A stretch of 64,000 nucleotides of DNA, from NCBI GenBank assembly GCA_023362775.1, contig JALMGJ010000002.1:109725481-109789480 (forward strand), read 5' to 3'. The stretch's first letter is position 1; every line of letters starts with the position of its first letter. The stretch comes from Charina bottae. Its lineage: Eukaryota; Chordata; Lepidosauria; Squamata; Charinaidae. A model generated the notes under the pieces. The model did no database searches. It saw nothing but the letters and a program-made list of their open reading frames with translations, and was not told the origin of the DNA. The translations under genes and the position numbers were made by a program. Below, piece after piece: positions 9,791 to 21,954 of this stretch.

Positions 9791-11080
9791 CTATATGTTT
9801 ATTGTTAAAATATTGAAATACAAAGAAAGTTTTAAAAAGGAAAGAAAAAAGCAAGATGATATAAAAGACTGCTACATTTAAATTTTTTAAAAATTTAAAA
9901 AAGAAAAAGTAAATTACATCCTCCCCTTCCCTTCCATTTGTATCCCAAACTACAAGCCACAGTATAAATATTTGAACTTTGCATCAAATGTTAGTAATTG
10001 TTCTTAGTTTCAATATGAGCCCTAAAAACATATTCCAGATGTCTAAATCTGCCTTGCTTTGTGATGTATGTAATGGAGCCATTCTTGCTTGAATTTTGTT
10101 AAACTTCATTATGGATATAGTCATAGCACAGCATATTCTCTAATTTTAGTCTCTCCGTTTGATATCATAGGCACAGCGTCCTTTATAATGTTGTGCAAAG
10201 TTTATTCTGCTGTGGTCAACATTTAGCGAATTGTAACATTTTTCATTTATGTTTTCTGCAATTATGCCTAGTAGAAATGTCTGTTCAAATTTTATTTGAT
10301 TTTTTAATGTATTTCTTTCCAATACTTTTGAATTGAACAGCAGTTATAGGTATAGATGTAAATTAACCTCTTACTCTACGGTTACAGCATGACTTAAGTT
10401 TTTTCTATAATCTATTTTTTTTCTAATCAACAAAACCATATATCTTAATTTTATTTTTTTCTGTTTCATGCAAAACATCTATAAGGGGTTTCCAGTCAGC
10501 ATTAATATTAGATAAATTTCAAAACTTACTCTTGTTTATTTTCCCACTCCATATAAATCTGTGGATTGTTCTTTGCCAATCCTGCTGGTTGTCTGAAATT
10601 AGAATTGGTGCCATTTGGAATAGAAATTTCATTTTGGGTAATACAGTATATTCATTTTTATTATTGCAATAAGTCCTAGCCAGGAGAGTTTCAGACCTCT
10701 CCACATTTCAAGATCTTGTTTTATTTCTTTCCATAATTTGTTGTAATTGTTTTGAAATATATCTTTATTACTTCCTGTCAGATGGAGTCCTGGGTATTTC
10801 ACTGAGTCTTGTTATTTTACGACTGGTCTGTTTTTTCACAAGATGTTCTTCATCAGAGGTTAAGTGCTTTGTTATTATCTTAGTTTTCTTTTCATTAATT
10901 TTGAATCCAGGAAAGCAACCGAAGTGTTTGATTACTTGCATTAGCTGTCATGTGGAGCTTTTTGGTTGCATGATTGCCTTTTTGTCTGAGTCCCAAGCCC
11001 CTCCGTAGTTGATTCTCTTCTTCCAATAGATTTATGTAAGTTACTATTTCCCTTAATGCTTTATGCCATATGGTCCTCAC
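9791..11080 (-). pseudogene. Old L1 LINE fragment
   Basis: Translated on the minus strand it shows L1 ORF2 pieces in correct order: GFKINEKKTKIITKHL near 10850-10910, then a segment with FLFQMAPILI...WQRTIHRFIWSGK at 10519-10704. The second piece aligns with RFIWQGKKP-type sequence in the younger L1 here. It is heavily decayed, and bases below about 10300 are assigned only by position. Confidence 0.6.
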
Positions 11081-11689
11081 ATAACTTCCTCCTCCTCCTC
11101 CTCCTCTTTTTTAATATCTCTCAGACTAATGGCTATCATTAGAAAGGGTGGTGAAAAACTCCTTGAAATATTGTATTGAGTATTGCAGAATATACGTTAA
11201 CATAAAAACGATTGTCTAATGGGACTTTGCTATGCTAAGGCTTTTACTATCTTCCTCAGGCTCTTGACAGCTGAAATACAAGAAGTAGTCCTTTTAATTG
11301 ACAAAGAATACAAATGAATGGTGCACTATTCTGTTGTATGCTGCTCACACTCTAGCGTCAAAGGGGTGGAACTCTCTTCCAATGACACAGAGTTGATCAA
11401 ACGTTAACAGTGATTTACCCTATATGCAGCCAGGCCAAATCTCTGATTATGCCTTACTGGATTTACCATTTATCACAGACTCATACCTAAAGTTAGAAGG
11501 AAATGAACAACTTTCCCACTTATCAGCTCCTTAATATATATATTTTTCTTATTGGCATTATCACTTTCATTCAAACAGAATGTCTGCCTTAATATAGTGT
11601 CTGTTATTGGATACAAGCTGTCAAGTCTATTCAAAGACCACACATTTCTAACCCCATTTATGATGATTTTGTTTTCTTTTAATGATTTG

Positions 11690-12270
11690 GATTAAAATAT
11701 ATTAGGATTTTTAAAAGATCTGTTTAATTTATAAGATTTATTAGAGATTTATAAGATATAATAATAATTGTTTGATGTTTAGGTTTAATAGAGTCAAGAT
11801 TATTGTAGTATTATTTATTATAAAAACAGACAATTTATATGTATTTATAATTTGATTTTTATTATAGTGGACAGAAATATAGAAAATAGTGATAGGAAAG
11901 AAATAACTAAATGGGTGTTGTCTTATGGGGGAGGGAAGTTGATTTAGAAAAAATATATAAACACACACACACAGACACAGACACACACATTTTCTTTATA
12001 TAAGGGAAAGGAGCAATTCCATTAGTGACTTGTATATGTGCTAATGGAAAGATTAATAGAAATGATGTGATCTTGGTTTGATATAGAGTAAGAGATTGAT
12101 TAGAGAAATTGCTGTATATTCTTGCTGTTCAAAATCAGAAGTCACCTCTGTATGTAATCTTTTAAAATTCTTTTTTCTTGTGTTTCACACTTTTTTAGTT
12201 TTCTTTTTTTTTCCTTTTGTAGTTTTTATCTTTTTCTTAAACTTAATAAAATTCTTATTTAAAAAAAAGA
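11690..12270 (+). mobile_element. Half-L1-like element copy A, 5' truncated
   Basis: The 3' part of the family seen whole at 52973-54861. Shared stretches include the 'acagacaatttatatg' block, 'gtggacagaaatatagaaaa', 'agagtaagagattgatta', 'agaagtcacctctg' and an AATAAA tail. A (CA)n tract interrupts it near 11960. It ends in an A-rich tail at about 12262. Confidence 0.65.
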
Positions 12271-12298
12271 GAGTAGTACTCCTTCTTTAAAGAAGAAA

Positions 12299-12538
12299 AT
12301 GAGGATTAACGTTTCCAAGTCAAAAACTGAAGGGAGAAAAATTGGACTGTGGAGAGTTAACTTTGATTCTGAAGAAAGAAGAGTTTCGGGCGCAAAGGGA
12401 GAGATACAATTGGCTGTGTTCCTGGAAAATCGAGACCAAGAATCAAGGCTGGCTGCTGAATTTGAGACTTGTGAGGGGAAAGCTTTGTATGTAATACTGA
12501 GATATGTAAATGCCTTAGTCTATTTTGAAGTTGGATAA
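12299..12538 (+). pseudogene. ORF1-like remnant of half-L1-like copy B
   Basis: 79 residues, charged (SKTEGRKIGL, FDSEERRV), ending in ALVYFEVG like the copy on the minus strand at 53731-54027. The two share the end but differ upstream. It may be the tail of an L1 ORF1-type RNA-binding protein. That is inferred from the architecture, since no domain is recognisable. Confidence 0.4.
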
Positions 12539-12724
12539 TTGTTTAAATGTGTTTCTCAGGATGGTCTCTTAAAGGTTTAGACTGATGTTTTTGTTTTAGG
12601 GATAATGATTTTACCTTGGGTGAAAGAACATTAATCAAATGTAGATATTTTTTTTTTTATTTTGGTAGGCAGAGAGGAGTAAAATTTTAGTAAAGTAGAA
12701 TAATATTTGAGTGTTTGCTTATTA

Positions 12725-13045
12725 GGTAAAGGTTCCCCCCGCACATTTGTGCAGTCGTGTCCGACTCTAGGGGCCGGTGCTCATCTCCGTTTGTTAGCCG
12801 AAGAGCCAGCGTTGTCCGAAGACGCTTCCACGGTCATGTGGCTGGCATGACGCGCATGGAACGCTGTTACCTACCCACCGAAGTGGTACCTATTCATCTA
12901 CTTGCATTTGCATGCTTTCGAATTGCTAGGTTGGCAAGAGCTGGAGCTAGTGCGGGAGCTCACTCCGCACGCAGGGCTAGGGATTCGAACCTCCGAACTT
13001 GCGATCTACAAGCCTGGCATCTTACCCGCTGAGCCACCACGCCCC
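12725..13045 (-). mobile_element. tRNA-derived SINE (Sauria type), full length
   Basis: The minus strand starts with a tRNA-like head: A box GTGGTGGCTCAGCGGGTAAG, B box GGTTCGAATCC. It ends in AGAGTCGGACACGACTGCAC, which resembles the BovB 3' end (AGAGTCGGATACGACTGAAC). BovB enzymes therefore probably mobilised it. It is flanked by TTTGCTTATT at 12714-12723 and 13047-13056. Confidence 0.88.
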
Positions 13046-13055
13046 TTTTGCTTAT

Positions 13056-13212
13056 TTTTGCTTTTTTTTTTTACTTTTTTTTTTACGTTTTACATTTTAC
13101 ATTTTACGTTTTACATTTTACATTTTACATTTTACATTTTACATTTTACGTTTTACGTTTTACGTTTTACGTTTTACGTTTTACGTTTTACGTTTTACAT
13201 TTTTTTTTACGT
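13056..13212. repeat. (TTTTACRT)n-type microsatellite
   Basis: About 150 bp of 'ttttacat' and 'ttttacgt' units next to the SINE head. A second copy of 'gtttgcttattagg' (13211-13224), identical to 12713-12726, follows it, so the array lies between the SINE and a repeated target sequence. Confidence 0.85.
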
Positions 13213-13949
13213 TTGCTTATTAGGTGAATAATTATGTTAGAAATTTGTTTTTTATTTTTTTAAGAGGGAGATATACAGTAATTTGTTTTAGAGGAGAATG
13301 TTATATAGAGATGGAAATGCTTTATAGAAATAATGTCTATCTTAGTTTAAATTAGAGTAATAGATTGATAATGAGTTATATGTATCTTTGTTGTAGAAAG
13401 TCGGAAGCCACCATGTAATAGTCTTCTTTGTATTTTCGCACTTTTTAGTTTTCTTTTTTCTTGTAGTATTCTTTGTTTCATTCTTTTTAGTGTTTATGTA
13501 TTTTATGTATGTGTTGAAAAAAATTAACAAAGCTTTATAAAAAAGAAATAGGTCTACATAGAAATGCAATTTTTATCAAATAAAGAGTAAAAAAGACATC
13601 TGAGTAATGATCAGGTAGGTCTCGAGACCGTGTATGCAGAAAAATAATTTAAATGTTGATGAGACAACATAGACCATGTCACAATGGATTGATACACAGG
13701 AATTTAAAGAAAAGAAGAAGTGCTATACAAGTAGTTATGTACTGATGTTTTTTTCAGACTACATGGAAAGGACATACTTCCTATTTAGCTAGAAGTATTT
13801 GGAAATTCATACCAAACAGAGGCTATCCTCTAGTCTACAATCATGGGTTCACAATGGGTTAGTCATCCATCAGAACAAGATACAAAAGTGGATCTGAGTA
13901 AACCAATGTAGCTAAATTCTCTGTTATAGAAGATGAGGGGTGGCTGAGT

Positions 13950-15055
13950 ACTACTAGGATACCAGAATCCCACTAAAAGATCTAGAATAATGTTTAGAAA
14001 TATGCTTTGTTATAGCCAGGCTAAATTTAAAATATGACTTGAATTCTGATTCTATTTTGAGGAAAATAAGAGAAAGGCAAGGGAATATCGCGAACATGAC
14101 AGGTCCTGTTAGATGGGTCCACCCTAGGTGACTGATGGACCTTATTGGGTTCCAAAGGGATCTTGAGATTTTCCCCAAGGATCTGGTAGGCAGTTTGGCT
14201 GAGGTCTTGGTTGTGGCCTGGAATAGGAGTATGAATGAGGCCCTGAATAAGATTGCTCCTATGTGGTTTATTTCTGTGTGATGATCCCAGGGTACATCCT
14301 GGTTCTCCAAGGAGATGAAGCACCAGGAGCAATGCTTGGAGAACCATTGGAGAGTGAATCTGACTGAATATCAGTTTGAGTTTATATCCCAGTCTACATC
14401 ATGGTGATAAGGGAAGAAAAATGTTATTATTTCTCCACCCTTATTATGTACACTGATAGCTGCTCAGTTACCTTGTTTAGAGTGAACCAGTCCCAGCTGG
14501 GGGAGCTGGGCAACAGGACCATCTGCAGGGCCACAATGAGGAGTATTCATGCTATTTGGCAGATAAAGTCACTCAGATTCATTCAGAGTTGGACTCTGAC
14601 TGGGAAGATCCAAGTGAGTTGCACAGAACACAGTCTTGTGAGGTTATCTGAACTGAGTTTGATTCTGTGACTCCCAAGGGAAGCGGGCAAGTTCTTCTAA
14701 TCTGTCAGTTCAGATACCTGTCTCTTAGATCCTGGTCCCTCCTAGTCAGCCCGGGAGGTGACTAAGGGATGTGTCCACGCTGTGGTATCTTCATCTTTCA
14801 GGGACAGAGTGGTTCACCCAGGTTTGAAGGAGCTGGTGGTATAACCCCTCCTCAAGAGCCCATCACTGGACCCCTCCATTCTGAACAACTATCAGCCAGT
14901 TTCCAATCTTCCCTTTGCAGGAAAGGAGTGGAGTGGAGAAGGTGGCTGGATGGAAGTTACAGAGGATGTAGGAGGAAATTGATTGTTTGGACCCTGAGGC
15001 ACCATTTCAGTCAGGCTTCAAACTGGGGTATAATATGAAGACACCACTCTATTCT
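13950..15055 (+). pseudogene. Old CR1/L3-like LINE fragment
   Basis: The plus-strand translation matches the element at 21955-25257 in order: FQRDL...FPKDLVGSLAEVL...WN; then REEKCYYFSTLI against RAAKHEYFSALI; then LNNYQPVSNLPF against LDNFCPVSHLPF; ending near DPxxPFQSGF. Many stops and indels are present. It covers the stretch from the end of the endonuclease to early RT. Confidence 0.75.
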
Positions 15056-15059
15056 TAAT

Positions 15060-16545
15060 CTACAGGAAAAGAAAAAAAAACACAAAAACTGAAAAAGAAT
15101 AAAACATAAAAATGTTATTACATACATTTCAGCCTATTTTAAGGCAAATCATTATACTTTGTCTGAAAAAATTATATTAATCCATCCTCCCATTACATCA
15201 ATAAGTCTGCTCATAAATGGAAAGTATACACATATCTGTAATTCAAGATTTCAAACCTGGGATAGCTCTATCTTTCTAGCATTGTTCAGTGATTTTATTT
15301 CCTACCCCCTGAGTGCAATAAATCCATAGTTCTTCATCTACTTCATATATAATTAAACAATACATTCATAACCTTATACTCAAATGATCTTTGTGTCATC
15401 ATATTAGCCATTATATAACTATCAAATCAAAACGAAACATTAATAGAACAAGCCCCTATCATACAAGTAAGTGTCCCCTCATCAATTTTACACTTCCACC
15501 ATAATGAAATTAATAACTAGGGAGTCCAATAAAGTGAAAAAGTATCTTATAAGAAATACGCAATACTTTTTAAGACTCTTTGCCACTGATTTATTAATAA
15601 TGGATATTTCAGCAACTTATTCCAGAGTTCCTGCAAATAAGATATATTCACCTTTGTGATAACCTTTAATTGTTTTATATTGCGGGTTTTAGTTTATCTA
15701 AAGCATATTAATTAATTCTTGAACTTTGGATGCTGAAAAATGCATCTGGGCCAAATTGCAAAATCAAGGAAGGTTTTATGTGTGTGTATTGCCATTTCAC
15801 AGCTTTAGGCAATCCAACTTCCACTTGTAATGATTCCTATGGCTTGAAAATGTGATTGATCTAAAGTATGAATATTCCTAATTGTCCATGTCTTCCCAAA
15901 AGAAAAAAAAAGTTTACCTGCTATTTTAATCAGGGCTTAATCTATAGTATACATTTTTCATATCAACAAGAGTAAAATTATGCCTCTATCCCAACATCTT
16001 CAGAATGTGCTTTGTAGCCTTTAATACAGGAAACTCAACACAGCTATGGCTAAAAATAAAGCCAAACACCTGCCATTGTATCAAAGTCATCATATAATAA
16101 TTTTCTAACTAAATTTTCTTGAGATAACTATTTAAATATTTGTAAATATTTAAAATAATTGAACCAACAATTAAAGCCCAATTACTTTAAATTTCCATTG
16201 TCACATTAGAGTCTATGGAACTTAATCAAGAAACCTGATAAATCACTAATTACTGCTGCATAATTGCAGTAAGTTTCAGTATAGAAAATACATAATTATC
16301 AATGAGTGATAATATACCAGCAGCTTATCATAATAGTTTAGGCTCACTTCCACTCTCTTGTTATGCCTAAAATCTCTAAAAAAGACAAGCCAATGATTAT
16401 AATATTAAATTAAAGATATGATGAAATAAGGATCAGCCTTGCTGAGTCACTTAAGGCATCTTAATGAATGAAAAAATAACTCCATTTGTTGATCCAATTG
16501 ATAAAAACAAGCAGCAATCCATATTAAGCCAAAACTTGTATCAGA
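15060..16545 (-). pseudogene. Old L1 LINE, downstream half
   Basis: AT-rich and decayed. It lies downstream, on the minus strand, of the old L1 RT piece at 18733-18960. Near 15800-15830 the antisense reads GLPK in a context like the L1 GLGLPDLKLYY motif. Its distance from the PISLLNA motif, after removing the inserted L1, fits the intact element at 34083-39827. The assignment rests mainly on this spacing. Confidence 0.4.
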
Positions 16546-16559
16546 ATTTTCCAGGATAC

Positions 16560-18137
16560 ATAACTTAGAAGGAATTAAAATAAAACAAGAAATGTATAAA
16601 TTAAAAGCATTCGCAGATGATTTGATTATAACATTACAAAATCCTGTAGATTCAATAGATAATTTAAATAAAAAATTACAGGAATATGGAGATCTAGCAG
16701 GATTTAAAATAAACAAACAAAAGACCAAGATGATAAATCTAAATATGACAAAAGAAGACCGAATTAAATTAGAACAAAAAACAGGCTTTCAAAATGTAAA
16801 ACAAATAAAATATTTAGGAATACAGATAACTTCTAAAAATATAGATTTGTATCAAAATAATTATATCACAACATGGAAAGAAATTAAAAAAAAGATTTAG
16901 AGAAATGGGAACCACTACATTTATCTTTATTGGGTAGAATTGCTACAATTAAAATGAAAGTTTTACCAAGAATTTTGTATTTATTCCAAACAATTCCAAT
17001 AACAATAACCGACCAAACATTTTCAAAATGGCAAAGGGATATAGTAAAATTTGTATGGCGAGGAAAAAAACCTAGAATAAGATTACAATATTTACAAGAT
17101 ACAAAAGAAAGAGGAGGATTGGGATTGCCAGATTTAAAATTATATTATGAAACTTGTGGTTTAGTGTGGCTGAAAGATTGGAGAATATTGGAGAATACGA
17201 AACTATTAAATTTAGAAGGACACAATAATAGATTTGGCTGGCATGGATATTTATGGTACAACAAAAGTAAAGTTAATAAGGCATTTAACAACCATATTAT
17301 TAGAAAATCATTATTAAGGATTTGGAATAAATACAAAATTTTTTTAATACCTACTCTTCCACTATGGATATCTTCACAGGAAGCATTTGCCAGAAGGGAA
17401 CTAGGTAACAAAAAATGGTTAAGATATAAAAATTTACTCAAATTTGTTGGAAGTAATTGTGAATTTAAAACAAGGGAGAAATTGGAAAAAGAAGGTCTTT
17501 CATGTCATTGGTTTACATATATTCAATTAAAAGAACAATTCAAATCAGATAAAAAAAATTACAAATTTTTGAAACTTGCAAATAATTGGGACAATATATT
17601 ATGGAGTGAAAATGGTCACTTAATCTCCAAAATGTATAAAAAATTATTAGAAACAAAAACCAATGACATAAAAACAAAAAATTATATGCTAAGATGGGAA
17701 GAAAATTTGGGACATGAGATTATATATAATGATTGGCAAAATATATGGACTAAAATAATAAATTTACTTTGAGCAATAATTTAAAGGAAAATATGTATAA
17801 GATGATTTTCAGATGGTACATGTCTCCAGAAAAATTATTTAAAATGAAATATATAAACTCAAATATATGTTGGAAATGTGAAATAAAAGCAGGCTCATTC
17901 TATCATATATGGTGGTCATGCAGGAAAACTAAAAAATATTGGGATAGAATCCACAAGTGTATATGTAAAATGTTGGAGATAAATATAGATAAAAGACCAG
18001 AACTCTACCTACTGGGTCTAATGGACGGAAATATAAACAGCAACAACAAAAAACTACTCCTATATTTGACTACAGCTGCAAGGATAATCTACGCACAACA
18101 CTGGAAAGAAGAGCACATCCCGACAATAGAAGAATAG
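16560..18137 (+). pseudogene. L1 ORF2 C-terminal part, broken
   Basis: ORF2 is the L1 endonuclease and reverse transcriptase. Only the end is present. RT motif C reads KAFADDLIITLQNP near 16603-16650, followed by GFKINKQKTK. The thumb and C-terminal region run 16930-17772 (KFVWRGKKPRIR, GLGLPDLKLYYE, FGWHGYLWYN). The zinc-finger-like CWKCEIKAGSFYHIWWSC lies in 17769-18137. Frameshifts occur at an A8 run near 16890 and at 17770. Confidence 0.88.
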
Positions 18138-18718
18138 ACTATTAAATTAATGGAAATAACACAGATGGACAGATTAACAAATCTAATAAGAGGAAAAGAA
18201 ATGGGAAAATATGAACAGATATGGAATCCCTTCTTAAAATACATACAGAAAGAATATAATATTCAAATATTTATATAAGATCGGAAATGAAATATACTAT
18301 AAGAAAAGAAAAATAAATGTATGGATATATGAAAAAGGTTAAAATATATGAAATATTAAATATTAAAGAATTAAAGTATGTGAAAAATGTCAGAAATGAA
18401 ACATGTATAAAGACAAAATATGTAAAATGGAAATGAAATATGTAAGGGATTAAAAGTTATAATGTAAATAGATTAATCTACAATATATTCAATTTAGTTC
18501 TTCGTGAAGGAAACAGGAAGTCTTTTAGAATCTATGTGGTTGTTTTTGTTTTGTTCTTCTTTCCTTTTTCTTTTCTTTTTTCTTGCCCCTCACCTTTTTT
18601 GAATGTTTGTATTATGTATTATATGTTGTACTTTATGTATTTGTATATGTCTTTACGTGTATGTATATAATATTTTAAATAATAAAACCATATTATTAAA
18701 TTTTTTTTAAAAAAAAGT
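16560..18718 (+). mobile_element. 5'-truncated L1 LINE
   Basis: 2.16 kb flanked by the 14-bp duplication ATTTTCCAGGATAC (16546-16559 and 18719-18732). It starts within RT and ends with a T8A8 tail after AATAAA. This is ordinary target-primed L1 insertion with 5' truncation. It landed in an older antisense L1. Confidence 0.92.
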
Positions 18719-18732
18719 ATTTTCCAGGATAC

Positions 18733-18960
18733 CATATCAAAGACTTTTCTATGTCCAAGTGAAATTACTACCATTTTTTTCTGAATGTATAGCTAATATA
18801 TTAATGAATAATATAATATTATCAGCTGTTTGATGAACTGTAATAGAACCAGATCCTATGGGATGGATAATCAATGTAATCCATTTACCAGTGTCACTGT
18901 CAGTGTTTGCACTGGCATTTAATAAAGAAATTGGAAAATGTACAATTGACACAGTTCCAG
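18733..18960 (-). pseudogene. Old L1 RT fragment, upstream half
   Basis: The minus strand reads PISLLNASANTDSD, a match to PISLLNTDYKIFTS of L1 RT, continuing toward a KVFDMVSWK remnant. With 15060-16545 it forms the older L1 that received the 16560-18718 insertion. Confidence 0.6.
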
Positions 18961-18984
18961 TAGAAGAGAATATGTAGTTCAGAG

Positions 18985-19195
18985 TTGAACTGTGGAGTTT
19001 TTGGTGCTCTCTGAGCTTGATTGTTTGCTTGCAGAAATTTCATTGCCCGACTAGGTAACATCATCAGTGTGAGGGAGAGTGGGGTTTGCTCCCTGTTTAT
19101 ATACAGTAGCTTGCCCTGCCAGTGTTGGTGGGGGTGTGGTTTTCTCCTTGGTAGTTGCTTGATTAGGGGATTGTTTTCTGCTTGATTGTTTGTCT
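18985..19195. repeat. Unclassified dispersed repeat, copy 1
   Basis: Matches 63085-63300 in the same orientation: 'ttggtgctctctgagc', 'tttcattgcc', 'gactaggtaacatcatcag', 'ctgtttatata' and 'tagttgcttgattagggga'. It resembles a 3' end I associate with Penelope-like or other retroelements. I cannot name it. Confidence 0.6.
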
Positions 19196-19260
19196 GTAAA
19201 GCTAATAATCTGTAATAATCCTTCAGTATATTTTTGTATATATGTATGTATGTATATGTT

Positions 19261-19266
19261 TGTGTA

Positions 19267-19328
<62 letters not shown>
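19261..19328. repeat. (TG)n(TA)n microsatellite
   Basis: (TG)n runs directly into about 20 TA units. (ATGT)n precedes it. Small frames of alternating YIYI residues on both strands come from this repeat. Confidence 0.95.
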
Positions 19329-19330
<2 letters not shown>

Positions 19331-19794
19331 TACATACATACACTATTCTCTTTCATGATAGACAGTGTTATGAAAAAGGTACAAAAAAGGAAGTAAGAAT
19401 TAGTAAGGAAGTTCCCCTTCCTATTTTTTCCAGATTCTCTTGTTTACTTTTTTTAAAGTGTCCTGGGCAACCACTAAATTCACAGCCTGTCTATTTATAA
19501 GGGGATGGGGGATTTTAAGTACTTACTTCTTATCTCTGTTTTAGAAAAGTAGACACTTTAAGATTGATGTATTTATTTATTTAACTTATTTAACTTGGAG
19601 TAACTATTTATAAGACCTCACAGTGTTAATGGGGCATAATGTGATATAGCAATAAATAAATAAATATAATATTTATTGACACAGTCAGCTAAAAATCAAG
19701 ATACTGAAAAATAATCTGAGAACAACTTTGACTTTGATGTGGAACTGAAAAAAAATGGTTGTTGTGAATGTTTTAAAAGTTGGTACATATCAAC
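19329..19794. other. No feature seen
   Basis: AT-rich sequence with short AAAT runs near 19650-19670. No gene or clear repeat. Confidence 0.3.
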
Positions 19795-19935
19795 TAGGAA
19801 CCAGTGTGGTCTAGTGATTCAAGTGTTAGATGAGGAGCAGGGACATCCAGGTCCCAATCCTGCCTTACGCGTAGAAGCCGGCTGGGAGCTTTGGGCCAGT
19901 CACTCTCTTTCAGTCCTTTTCAGTCCGAGAAGTTG
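19795..19935 (+). mobile_element. Second SINE family, decayed copy
   Basis: Contains 'ccagtgtggtctagtgattc' (A-box region), 'caggtcccaatcctgcc' and 'gggccagtcactctctttca', matching the SINE at 28290-28500. Confidence 0.55.
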
Positions 19936-20135
19936 AAAAATATCTATCTGTCAACCTGCACTGGATCATACTGGTAGATTACTGTCTTCAACATTTAATG
20001 GAGAGGACTTCATCCTACAGAGAATCAATCTGGGCTGATTTCTGTAAGGGTGCATTTGTGTGTATTTAATATCAGAATATTAGAAACAAGGACAGGGAAG
20101 GAAAAATCCTAAAGAAACCTAAAAAAATGTAAGAG

Positions 20136-20464
20136 GTAAAGGTTCCCCCTGCACATTTGTGCAGTTGTGTCCGACTCTAGGGGCCGGTGCTCATCTCCGT
20201 TTGTTAGCCGAAGAGCCAGCATTGTCCGAAGATGCTTCCGTGATCATGTGGCTGGCATGACGCACGCAGAATGCTGTTACCTACCCACCGAAGTGGTACC
20301 TATTCATGTACTTGCATTTGCATGCTTTCGAATTGCTAGGTTGGCAAGAGCTGGGGCTAGTGCAAGAGCTCACTCCGTCACACGGGACTAGGGATTTGAA
20401 CCTCCGAACTTGCAATCTTCCAATCGACAAGCCTGGCATCTTACCCACTGAGCTACCATGCCCC
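20136..20464 (-). mobile_element. tRNA-derived SINE (Sauria type)
   Basis: Same family and orientation as 12725-13045, covering the tRNA-like head to the BovB-like tail. No convincing target duplication, so older or with altered flanks. Confidence 0.85.
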
Positions 20465-20839
20465 ATTACAGAACAGAAACTCCACCCATGATCAGGTCAC
20501 CTTATTCCTTCATCTACCCCACATCCAAAAAAATAATGAAATGATTGCTGTCCCTTTAATATTCTAAACAAAAACACTTCTGAACAGCCAATCTGTTTAT
20601 GATTTAATCAGTTTTTAGCTGCTTGACAAAGCTTACTGAACAGATTCTGTTTCTGAACTGTTAAAGATATTATCTTCACTTTTCATTCAAGGATTTCCTA
20701 TTCTGTAGTTCTCAGGAATCTCACAACAAATGGATTAGATTTTTAATCCATTTAAAGACCTAAACAGAATTGGAAACAGAAATCAAGGTGGTAAGTAGCT
20801 TCAATTTCAAGTTTATGCTCAGGCTGCAATGATAAAATC

Positions 20840-20881
<42 letters not shown>

Positions 20882-21954
20882 TCCATAAAAGCAGCTGCTG
20901 GTTGCTTGGCAGCCTGAGAATGAGAAAGAATTATAAATTATTAATTATGTGGAAAAGCTTTTCTCAGTGGGTCACTTCAATTTGGATATCTTTATTCACT
21001 TTCAAAACATTTGCCAGTCACACTAGTTACAAGTTGTTTATCAGAATTTTTGAGCTGGGTAAGTTTAGTTTCACATGAATCAGTTTCCAGGCTTTCCCAC
21101 TCCATCACTTTTTGATCTAAAGAATCAAATTTCTGATTGAAATTATTAACCTCTGATTGATTTCAGTCACATAATATATCAAATAAGAAGCACTGCCAGC
21201 CAGTACTCTAAAGAGAATAAAAGTGTTTATCAATTACAGTAAAACACTCATAAGACAAAAGATAGCTTTTTAACTCAGGAGAAAGTAGAAGTCATAACTC
21301 TACATGTCAACCCATGCATGCTCTGTGTATTTCCCATACAGCACTAATATCTGAAGCTTCCAAAGAGAAAACTCCTTTTAATGTAACCAATAGTGGGCAT
21401 GCAATCATACCACTCCCGTGCAATCATTTGGGACATTTTCTCATTTCTTGAAACTGTCAAGTTCCTATTCTTGCTGATGGTTTCAGAACAAAATGGATGC
21501 TTTAAATAGAAGGTCAATGCCAACAGAAATATAAAGCAAATCAAATGGCATGATGGCTGAGATGGTTTGCACTTCATACTAAACTGTCATGAAGTTTGGT
21601 TCTGGTTTAGCATGATGAATACATAATAGCAGCGTTGTGATTTCCTCATTTTCTTTCCTTCTTGCTGATGAGCATATTGTATCTAGAAAGAGACCTCAGA
21701 ACTATAGTCTGTAGTCACACTGCTAAGAATTCCCATTGTTGATTTCATCACAGGCATATTTTATCTTTATTATTACAAGATTTTAAACATGTCCTGCAAA
21801 TGTTGTTAGTATGGAGCCATAAGTAGTGGTTGGAGGCAAATTCAGCTCTGTTTAGTGTGTTATATGTACATTCAGACATGTACTTATAAATGCCTAATTA
21901 AAATTATAGCACTAAATTTTTATTACTGAGCTCTTCTGAAAGAGCTGGTTGCAG
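20465..21954. other. Unassigned, with (TG)n
   Basis: Contains a (TG)19-type array at 20841-20879. No reading frame with gene-like content and no repeat I recognise. Confidence 0.35.

Larger units (their letters stand above)
12290..13550 (+). mobile_element. Half-L1-like element copy B
   Basis: Follows copy A directly. It has a short reading frame (12299-12538) ending in VNALVYFEVG, matching the end TALVYFEVG in the copy at 52973-54861. Its 3' part (13260-13545) repeats 'gaaataatgt', 'gtcggaagccacc' and the T-rich tail of copy A. A SINE and a TTTTACRT array are inserted at 12725-13212. Confidence 0.65.

Noticed and set aside
12960..13045. tRNA-like sequence with A and B boxes (also in the other SINEs)
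   Set aside because: It is the head of a SINE. The same tail follows in every copy, so it is not a tRNA gene.
19051..19500. Frames rich in YIYIYI and CVCVCV
   Set aside because: Translation of the (TG)n(TA)n microsatellite.
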